DNA of 64,000 bases from the NCBI RefSeq assembly GCF_032062135.1, contig NC_092858.1, forward strand, positions 122,781,050 to 122,845,049. Reading direction: 5' to 3'. A program made the translations under genes and the position numbers. The first letter of the stretch is position 1, and the number at the start of each line of letters is the position of its first letter. The DNA is from Pyxicephalus adspersus. Taxonomy: Eukaryota; Chordata; Amphibia; Anura; Pyxicephalidae. The notes beneath the pieces were generated by a model that was not told the DNA's origin, did no database searches, and saw nothing but the letters and a program-made list of their open reading frames with translations. Of this stretch, positions 53,961-64,000 are shown piece by piece.

Positions 53961-56900
53961 TAAAGTGCAGATCCCAAAGTCTGTGATTTCAGTCCTCATT
54001 TGCAAACACATCTTTTGACACTACATATGTTAAGGCAGCCATTCTGAAAGCTGATCCAATTTCATGTGATTTTGTTTCCATGTTACAGCAGCTATTTGCT
54101 GATCTAGATACTGTGATTCTTATTCCATTCATTGCAGACTGTTATGTCTGGATTTAGTTATTAGTCTCTAGTAAATCCGATACTATTGGCTTCTCAAAAA
54201 AAAAAAAAAACTGCCTAGGTCATATGAACTCTTAATATTGCGAACATTTGTCAGCTAATGTAAAGTGCAAGCAATACAACTCCTGTATATGTTTATTCTA
54301 GACTCTGTGGCATGCAAACCTTTATTTCTCCCATAGTTTATATACTACGTCTGTAAACTTTCATAGCAAATGTTTTTATGCACTAATTCTGATCCATGTT
54401 TTCCAAATGTGGCAGCCAAAGATGATAGCTTCTTGTTATATATGTAAATATACCTGCAATTATAAAATATTTTTGTACACATTGCACATACTTGTTTGTC
54501 AGATCATTGTAAATGTGTTCTGTTTTTGTTTTCATTTATTTTATGCAAAATGTTAGATTATTCTATGTTATTCAGACAGTCTGTTATCCCACTTTACAAC
54601 GTTTGAAATGTTTTTTTTTTTATTAACATCCTCAATGCAGATGTGTGTGGGTCAACTCTTTTTAGATGTAAAGCTATTTTGATGTTATTGCCTCGGCGCT
54701 AAGCTTTGAAATAGCTCTTTAATGGTTAATCTTCCATGAAATGAAACCACATAAATTGTTTAGAGATGGCAAAGGACAAAAGGGTTTTATAGTCTCGGCA
54801 GAATATTAGGAATGATGATGAATAGCTGAGATAAGTGTAGTCACTTGCCCTGCTGCCTTTTATATTGCACCTGTTTTGGATGCGGCGGTGAGGGCGTCAC
54901 ATGCTGCTACAATGAATTTATATGGCTTCTGGCAGAAGTGGAACTGTTTTATAACTAGCCCAGTGGGTTGCTTGATCTCTGCAAATGTAAGCTATGACCT
55001 TCAAAAAAAAAAATGAAAAGTTTTCTAGGCATCCGCCATAAAACACAAGAGCCGCTTAAGTGATAAAAACTTAATATGTGCTACACTTGCAAATCGTTTT
55101 AATATATGTGATTGTAATTTGTACCAAAAAACCTAGTATATCGTAAAAAAGATGACAGCACTGCAGCTTATGGGTGATGCAGATATGGGTAACTTGTCTT
55201 TGTACACTCCATGTAACAGATATTGTCTACTTATTATATCTGTACACTTCATTTCACACGCTTTGTGTAGCTGTTTATAATATCATTATCTTGTCAGAAA
55301 AGAGGGATACTCAGCCTTTGAAAGATTCTGCATGGTGCATTATGTACCTACGTGACTTTTTTTTCTTTTGCTATGTTGGTTCAGTTGGGTTCAAAAATCA
55401 TAGTAACAAAGTTGAGCTTAGGAGGGACTTACAAAAGGTTTGATCAATCATGCCAGCCTAGTAATAAGGGGAACATACTTTTAGGTGTAGTTATTACCCA
55501 AACTGATTTTTAGATATTCAGCATTTGAAAGAACAATGTGTACTAGAAGCATTTACAAAGTTTTCCCAAAGCTTTGTTGTAACCTTTAGAGCAAACATCA
55601 ATTCTAGTAAGGGAATGCTAAATATAGATTTTAATAGAAGTGGGGTTACACTGCTACCAGACATTTAATCTGGCTAAAGTAGTACTGCAGATTACGAAGA
55701 GCTGCTAGGCTTGAATAAAGTGAAAGTTAGTTCTCTTACTAAAATCGATTGATTTTGGAACTGAATAATGTTTCAGCAAAGCTTTTTTTATGTAGGGTGG
55801 AGACTTAACAAATTCCGTGTTGGATTGTATATGCACACAAGCTCTCAATAAAACAGCAAGCTAAAGCTTTTGGGCTACAGAAGGCCTGTAAGGGATTACT
55901 TGTGTTTTAGTGCTGGAGCCATCAGTTCCGTTTAAGTTACTTTTGCACCATGGTGACATTCTTCTTGTTTTGCTTATGTCAAAATGCAGTTGGCCCTTTT
56001 TAAAAGTAATCTTCACTTTCATGATCACCCAACCAAATAGACCAGTGCTTTTTAACCAGAGTTTCCTCAAAATACGGTGGACGATCCTTTGGCAATGAGC
56101 AATAATTCTTTTCAGGTCAGTTACCTCTGACACCTGGGATCTTTTTGGGTGATATTCTTTTCACTAGACAATAATGTTGGAGGTGTCATTTAATGACCAC
56201 CACACTAATGTACTGTGAGCTGTGAATGCAGTAATTTATGGTGGGTTCCCTAGGACCTGAAAATATTTAAAGAGTTCCCAAATGTTTTTAAAAAAAAAAA
56301 AAAAGTTGAGAGGCAGAAATAGGTTGAGGGTGCAGGTTTGGGATTACAGGGCTAAAAGGACAGTTAGAACAGCTCTGGACACTCCTGGTACTTAAGAATA
56401 TGACAACTGGGTTGGGAATACCTCATGATGCATTCTATTGGCAGAGGGTAGGGTATTTCCTAAATAGATAACTGACACATCAAGGTGGTGGTATTAATAT
56501 TTTAGGCCAATGCCCACATATTAGAGGATTTTGTTTTTACTGTTGAATAGTTCAACTATAAAGATATAAAGACCAGTTACAGATCTCGGCTTTCTTTAGA
56601 ACAATATTGTACATATTCTTCCTTATGTTGATCCATAATCATGTCCGTGAATCTTCTGACAAAGGCTGAGTTCCCCATGAAATTTACAATTCCATGTCTA
56701 GTGGGAGCTAGATGTTGATATTTTTCTGCCATTGCTCTGTAAGCATGCAGCACAAGTCATGAATCAGTGCATGCCATTTTTACCAGTGATGGGGTTAACA
56801 GCAGATAACTATATTCTTGTACTTGTAGCTCAATTGTTCCTGGTACTGTTATGTATTCACACAATATAATCTGTTCAAAAACATCTTGTGTGCGTCTGTT

Positions 56901-59796
56901 TTTCTTTGTATAAATTAACAATTCATTCTGCGACCTTTGGGTGGTGGTAGCAGATTCTCTTTTAATGCCAGATGCTTTCGGTGTACAAGTACATGGGGAT
57001 GCAATAGCACATAAATTTTACATTGCACTTGGCGGAAGAAACTCATTATCTTGTGAAAATCTCAGCAAGAACTTCACTGTTGGATGTGTGGCCCTTTTTT
57101 TCTGGCAAGGATGCTTAAGTTTTCATGCTGTCCTATGACCTAACAAAGCCTGGTGTTTCAATTCTGTAAATTTGTCATAATAAAGTAGTATGAAGTCCTT
57201 TCTATATAACATTGTCTTATTTATAATTACCATATTTGTCCAGCAGCACTTTGTGTTCTCTAAACCTTGGCCTTCTGCGGCTCTTCCTGTTGGGAAGCAG
57301 ACATTAAAAATCTGAACAAAAATCACCTGATTACAGTGTTTGTGACTACATGTCTCATTATTTATTACATTGCCTTGGGATCTGCTGGCAATCACTTGTG
57401 GGGTGAGTGGTTCTAGTTGCCTGTGTTCAGGGATGCCTGTATGAATACATGGTGTAGTAGGCAGCATCTTTACAATGGGTTTAGGTTCCTAGCTGAAACA
57501 ACCACGAAAAAGACCCTTCAAGGTAATATAGCCACTTTCAAACAATAGGAGGTAAAAGCGCTTCTTTAAGAAGTTCTAATGAAAAAAACTGCAAGCTGGA
57601 GAAGATAGTAAATGCTGAAGTTAGAGCTACCGGGTTGATTAATACTCCGTTGCTCCTGAGATTTAACCACCTACTGACACTTATCCAAATAGTCTTGAGC
57701 TACACAGAAACTTTTTTAGATCGATCATTTCAGTAGTCACTAACAATGCATTGCTAGCTAACAAAAAAAGTTGCTAAACAAATGAAAGGCATGGCTCTCT
57801 ATGATGGTAGCTACACTAGTAGCACATTGCAATCAGTGTTACATTGTGAGAATAATAGCTTCTCTTTGCTACTTGTGAAGCTTGCTCTCATCCGTTTGGC
57901 AATCATTTTCTATGCTTAGTGAATATCACTTGCAACTTTAGTATTGGGTTTGAGACAGAAAAAGTCTGCTCAGTTTTAGCCTATTTAGGTGACTGCCGAC
58001 AAGTGGTTAATTCTTAGTATCTCCAGCAAGAGATTAAAATCAGTCATGTAGTCCCTCTGTCAGTGGAAGGGGTATTTGTATTCCTAAAGGCTTAAAACAG
58101 AATCACTGAGTATATTTGAAGATTTGCACAGCATGAGATTGTTTCAGACAAATGCTCTGCATTTACAGTTTTGTCTGATTAAAAAAAATTAAAACTAGAC
58201 TTCTATGGAAAGTGAAAATAAGTGTTTGATTCAGTGCATTTCAAATGGTCATCAGCACCTGTAAAAACAGTTCAAAGTATGTTTTCCAACAGAAGATGAA
58301 GCAGAGATCAACACAAAATACAATAAAGCCCTAAGAGACAGGTTTGTGGCAGGAAAGAAGGGAAAAAAACTAGTGGCACGTGTCATGTAGAGCCTGGCAC
58401 TGCCAAGAAATGACCTTGATGCCCAGAGACCATGTAACTCTGCAAGAGTCCCATTGGAGCAGAAAAAGTTGGCAGCAAAGATGACTACTTAAGGAGATGT
58501 ACCAGTGAAAGGATTCTGGAACTGTTCTTGCTGCAGGGAGTGGGGAAAAAAGCAAGTATGCTGTTTAGGGCAAAAGCTCATCAAAAAGTTTAGTTCTGCT
58601 TAAAAAAGTTTGATTACAAACGATCTGAACCCTGATAATTTCATTTACATATCTTTTGCCTTTTGTTTTGTGTGCTTGAGGCTATGGTAAACAGAAAATA
58701 TATCACCTCCTGTATAGCACTGTACCCTTAACTTTGAAAAGGGGAGGATCTGAGAAGAAAATAGTAACATAATGTTTTATTCTCTTCAATAATGCAATGC
58801 CTGTAGTTAATAATCTTACACTGCCCCACTTATATACTATGATAGCGAGTTTACATATCCTTAAGATGAAAGAGCAATGAGACGTTGTTATTGTTTATAG
58901 CATCCAAATCTTGACTTCCGCTTTGATTCACTTGAATTTTCAGGTTGGCAGTGCGCTGCCTGACCTCTCTGCCCTTTCTCTCTGGATGGTTGTGTGCTGA
59001 TCCAAGCAGAAGTCTGTTGGGGGGCCCTTCATAGCATGTGCTCTATTTGGTCCAGGATGTCTAGTTGCACGGTCAGAGAGGGATAACAAGATAGTCTATC
59101 CTTTAAATATGGACATCCATCCACATTCATCATTCCACTGTCTCAATTCTGAAGTTCCAGAAGCACACTTTAGAGCTTCATTAACGATTTTGATATGTTG
59201 CTTTTAGTAAGTATGTGAGTGAACCATAGCATAGTGTCAGGAAAGTCCCCAGACTTCAAAGGACATCTTGAGGGATTTAAAAAGCTCTCTCTACCTGCTT
59301 ATAATATGTTGGTAGGGCCTGCTATCCACATCCATGTACACCTTAAGGTTATCAAGTTTTTATAAATCGGCCTCAAACCTCTATTTAGTAGTTTTTACTA
59401 GCTACCTACCTACTACTAACTACCAATAGCTGAAGAGGTATTGTAGCTTGCTGCAGAGATTCAGACTAGGAAGGACTAGTTGACCTGTGTCCACCAATGA
59501 AAACCCCTGCAATGAGCTTCTGAACTGGACCATGATGCCACCATGACCATTGCCTGGCCTGATGCATTATGTTTCTTTTTAATCATGTGAATGGCTGGGC
59601 ACCTAATATTGTGTAGGTCCCCTTGAGTTGCCAGAAGCCCTGACCTGTCAAGTCATGTATTTCATCAGACTTCTGAAAGTGTCCTGTAGTATCTAGCAGG
59701 AGAACTTGATTTCACACTACCTCCACCAGCCTACCATCTTCCAATTTTGCATTCTGCTGCCATCTCTTCCCAGGTAAATAATACTTTTCAAATTAA
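53961..59796. other. Downstream non-coding DNA, no exon supported
   Basis: No conserved coding motif on either strand. Open frames such as 56941-57138, 57123-57467 and 55861-56133 show no family resemblance. 54400-54560 is AT-rich with TGTAAATA and TTTTGTACA words and could be distal 3' UTR (guess). AATAAA at 57179-57184 is one of many. Confidence 0.45.
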
Positions 59797-59996
59797 AACA
59801 TTTTTTAAGAACATGCCAGAACTCTCCCATCGCAAGTCTGCGCCTGAGATTTCTCTGGGAGACATGGTCTGCGGCTCTGGCCCAAGCGGGGTCCTTTTCC
59901 TGACCCTGCTGGTGGGTACACCGGCCAGAGCCATGGCCCACCCATCAGACGGCACCTGTCACTAGTGGGCCGCACACCGAGGGGATTGGGGACCTC
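59797..59996. mobile_element. hAT-like repeat, right part only
   Basis: Shares ATGCCAGAACTCTCCCATCGC with 40165-40190 and ends GGGGATTGGGGACCTCTG, a worn GGTTGGGGACCACTG terminus. The left part is missing. The open frames 59717-59965 in both directions are repeat shadows. Confidence 0.55.
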
Positions 59997-62900
59997 TGCT
60001 CTATAATATATTATTCTATGGTAATAACTACCAGTACATTTTCCATCTGTGTCATATTTTCCAACACAAAAACAGCTATTTCTCAAATTATTAAAATTTA
60101 CAACTATTCCTTCCAGGACCCACAATTTAGACATTGTCATAAAGGCTTGCTGGCTGTGGACTATAATTTTAAAAAAGAAACATGTTTTGTCTACCTGTTA
60201 ACAAACAGGGCAATATGTTGCATCTTGTATCATATAGCAAATTAAACTGGGGCCTGTGGGAAAAGGTTACAGTGCATCATTGTTACATAGATAATTGGAA
60301 AAAAATTGCCAGTTTCTTTCGGTTTGAATCTAACCAATACCTTGACCCCAAGGAAATAAAATTTAATGTAATGCCTGCAAGACTATTCTAAGATGTTCTT
60401 GGAATTGAAATGAACACTTCTATAAAGGAGCTTTGCTGCTTTAGCTTTGAAACAAATGGCAGCCACAGTTTGGAACACTGAATATTTAATATTCTCATTT
60501 ACCCAGTAGTATTTAAATATTTAAATTACAGCCTTGCACAAGCGAGATGAATAATCTTTGTTTCCCTTGGAGAAATAGAGAAACAGATGCATCCTTACAA
60601 TTGCCTTATACATGTGTCCTGTTTTCCAATCCCCCATTGTCCTACTAATTCTTAACTAATCTTCCTATGGATAAATGAGCAGTACTGCGGTGCCAGTGTA
60701 TGAGAGTTGTTCTTTTATTCCCTTTCCCTTTTATTTAAGTAGGACAGCGTGAACACTTAAGATAGTTAAATGACTTTGATTATATCCTGTAGTTTATAAT
60801 CACAGATGAAAATTAAACTGATAATGTAGAATATATTTGTTTATTTCGGTTATTTTTCTGTGTAACTAATAACACTTCTTTGTATCACTGGGTGGCATAA
60901 CCAGTACTGCCAAACTTAAAGAAGTCCAAGACACACAAGTTAGGTGTAGGGCAGCTGTCAGGTAAGGGTGATGAAAAATGTAGCCGTTTCTGTATTTAAA
61001 TGATGTTTATTGTCCTTGTAAAGAAATGTGGCACGTGAAGTCCTGGAAAGCAAAGTCCGAGTTGCTCACAGCACAATGAATTGAGTTGGATGGTGAGGGG
61101 TTCAAATGTCGCAAGGCTTCATGGGCAGAAGGAGCGATAGCCTTATCCCTTTTAGAGAACCTTGATCCCAAAATAGAGAATAGTCAAGGAGAAAATTAAA
61201 TTGTGAAACACAAAGGGCCACTCTCAGATCTGTGTGCTTCCAGGCGTAACATTGGACGTTGGAACTACTTACACAGAGGCCCTCCTGTCACCTTTGCAGA
61301 GAGCCACTGTTAGCTGAGGTTGCCCCAGCTATCGCTCTCTCCTGCTGTATGTTAAGGAAATGCACCTGCATGTGGTTGGATTGTAGGTGGCCAGTACAGA
61401 AATGTGCAGGAGAGGTGGTGCAGCGGTAGCCAAGAATGGTCATGACAGCATTGTGTGCAGGGGCTTTGGAACAAATTTTAAATTAATTTGAAAGCGGTGC
61501 TTACAATGGAAAAGTTGTTTATTGTTTCATTATTAAGAGTTATCATCTCTCTTGATTAAATTGGTATTTGCACAGAATCCTCATCTATCAGCTTAGTTCC
61601 CTCTGTGGGAGATACCTGGGACCTAGCAAACCACAAAAGTGGATCCTACTAGTTGTAAGTTGAACAACCCTGACATGGGTATAGGGTTTTCCCGGTCGGT
61701 CCTGCAGTTTATTTGTTTTGAGTATTTGTTTGTTTTTTTTACCATACTACCTTTTTTAATATTGAACCCATATCCAATCTACCCCTTCCATTTTATGGCT
61801 TATGGTTTGCTTAGAAATAGGTTGTTCTGCTATCTTCATACCTCCTATCCCTCACATGGATGGGTGGAATTTTCAGAACCAAGTCCATCAGGTCTCACTT
61901 TCTTTTTCAGTTGTCTCTCTTTTTGGGCGGATAATGTATTATTAAACATCTAGGAACATTTAGGATCTCCATGTCTAAATATTAGATCAAATATACAATA
62001 GTTCTGCATTATTACTAGTAATTACGTAAAATGACCCACATCTTGCTTACCTTCATGATTTCCATTAAGCTCAGTGTGCAACTTCACTATGTACATCTCC
62101 CAGCACTCCACTCACAACTTTGCCCATCACTGTGTATGAAAGAACACATCCCTGCCATCTTTAAAGACATGTCTGCTCATGTCTGTAAGGAGAATACAGC
62201 ACATTAAGGTCAAAGAAATGTCAGAATTGCTTATTCTTTATACTTGGCCTAGATTAGTAAACCAGCAAGTATTGAAGTCAAAGCATTTGCATGACAGACA
62301 ACCACCTTGTATTTCAGGGAAGGTCAACAATGGTTGCTCTCATGATAAGTGAATTTTCATTTTGTTCCAGTGATCATGATCATGATCATGGGTTTTTAAC
62401 ATAAAAAAGCTCAAATTATTGAATGCAATAATAAGTCTATTTGTATGTGTATTTCTGAATGGTCTATAAAGCATTTCTCCATTATATCAAAATGCACTCC
62501 AAGAGACCCACCTCACCTCCACCAAAGTCCTCAGTTTTTGCATATTACATAGTAATTCTGGTTGAAAAAGAAGAACCCAGTCCATTAGGCTTAGGCAAAA
62601 TATTTACTCAATACTTCAGAGAATATTTAATACCTGGATGATGGATAAAATATACTTCTAAACTGTACTAATTCAAAGTGGCCTCTGTTAATATTGTCAC
62701 TGTGTATCTTCCCCACTCTATTCCCCACTCTATTTGTTTGTTGAAATTAGGCTTGTTTATGTATGCAAACTATTGAACCCATATATCCAGCAATATTACT
62801 GTTTTTCTACCTAGCACACAAACATCCTTTCAAGGATCGGCGATGCAATTGTATTTGGGCTCCAACAATATTCTCGTACTTACCTGCCTACCTCTTCTGC

Positions 62901-64000
62901 TACTTTTTGATTACACCTTTGGGATTTATATCTCCTATAGTAATGTCTTAGATTGTAAGCTTGAGCTGGGTCCTCTTCTCATTCTGTGCCATTGTTTGTA
63001 CTTTTTAAATATGCAGGTTTGTCTGCAGCTCCTATAAATGCCAAAGCTTCTATTTATAAAGAATCAATTACTGTGATTGAAATATATGGACCTAGTTGAT
63101 TCTCCATCAGGGTTTTTTCAGTGAATGTCAGATTGAATGTTATAAAAATAGTAAACTTCAACAAGGAGCAGCACTGCCTCTCACACACTATATCAGCACA
63201 CAGGCATTTGTGGACTGGCTGTATTTGAAAGCAGGCCACCCTTGGGAACACCCAGACATGAAAATGAGATGGGCTAAAAAGATGATAGGAGAACCAAGAC
63301 ACCACAAATGGGGAGGAGTGGGTTGGATGATCCTTGTAGGCTATCAGACATCAAATACACTGGACCCAAGATACTTCCTTCAGCTTCTAATGCTTGTTGT
63401 GTAGATGTCTCAGTGTTCAGAGAAATTGGACAAATTGCTTTTAGCACAGGAGAAGACTATCTATAAGTGTGCTAATAGAAAGGTTAGACTGGATTGTAGC
63501 TTTTTGATGCCAATCTAGTTGGTGAACAGCATAGCAAGAGTTCAAGGCTTTGCAGGTTGAATCCCTATACTTACAAATACATTCTTCTCCTTCAAAATAC
63601 TCAGCAAATAAAAGTAGGAACACTTAGCAGAATAAATAATAACTGAAGCCGTGTAAACTCTTAAGGCTAGCAAAAGACATGCAAAGAGCATATGCTACAT
63701 CACTTTAAGAAAGATAAAAAAATGTGTTTTCATTTCCCCAACTTTCTTAGAGTAAATAAAAGAAAATATATTAAAGAAAAGTATATTAAAATGTATTTCT
63801 GTAGTTGAGTCTTCCATGCATTTCCTACACACACAACACCCATGAGATATTAGTCTCCTTACCTGCAGAGAGTAAGTGAACCTTTAAAGATTTCTATCAG
63901 ACATTGTATTATTGAGCAACTGTGAGGATTCAAGAGGAGACATAAATGAACCATATGTAGTGCAATCTTCAAATTTTTGTGATGCACAGAGATCATTTTT
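59997..64000. other. Downstream intergenic DNA
   Basis: No gene I can support. The longest frame (63096-63404, 102 codons) has no recognisable motif and is open on the opposite strand too, so it may be part of an old repeat. A short ATCATGATC run is at 62372-62391. Confidence 0.45.

Noticed and set aside
56941..57467. Possible terminal exon or new gene downstream of LRIG2
   Set aside because: No splice-consistent partner exons and no protein family resemblance.

Overview
This is vertebrate nuclear DNA, most likely from a frog (Anura) and possibly ranid-like. It shows one large multi-exon gene with GT-AG introns and a CpG-rich promoter, low coding density, and an amphibian-type repeat load: a Ngaro/DIRS-like tyrosine-recombinase retrotransposon with an SGNH-hydrolase ORF, Tc1-like relics, T2/Kolobok-type MITEs with TTAA ends, and hAT MITEs with 8-bp target duplications. 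The species call is inference from repeat style; the vertebrate call is firm.

Layout. 1 to about 4955: decayed Ngaro-type retrotransposon on the plus strand (gag-like, RT, RNase H, tyrosine recombinase and SGNH hydrolase in order, broken by stops and frameshifts; the 5' end probably lies outside the window). 4956-8985: AT-rich intergenic DNA with a few MITE-like repeats. 8986-10545: frameshifted pseudogene of a conserved but unnamed Cys-rich protein family. 12572-13313: internally deleted Tc1-like element. 14165-14544: MITE with TA duplication. 15122-15380: 29-bp tandem array. 15600-15994: CpG-rich promoter and first exon of LRIG2.

15816-48829: complete LRIG2 gene on the plus strand, 19 coding exons, all with GT-AG introns and consistent phases. 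It encodes a predicted 1087-aa single-pass membrane protein: signal peptide, LRRNT, 15 leucine-rich repeats, LRRCT, three Ig domains, one TM helix and a long cytoplasmic tail. The tail sequence identifies LRIG2 rather than LRIG1 or LRIG3. The eleven introns of the LRR half are phase 2 and the seven introns after LRRCT are phase 1. Introns carry hAT, Kolobok-type, Tigger/pogo-like and other repeats.

48830-64000: 3' UTR of unknown extent, then about 14 kb with only repeats (a Tc1-like relic, a Tigger-like MITE, other MITEs) and no exon I can support. No prokaryotic-style system, CRISPR array or rRNA is present. The least explained items are the unnamed-family pseudogene at 8986-10545, the extra cytoplasmic-tail exon of LRIG2 at 47405-47554, and the tandem arrays on either side of the LRIG2 promoter and first exon.
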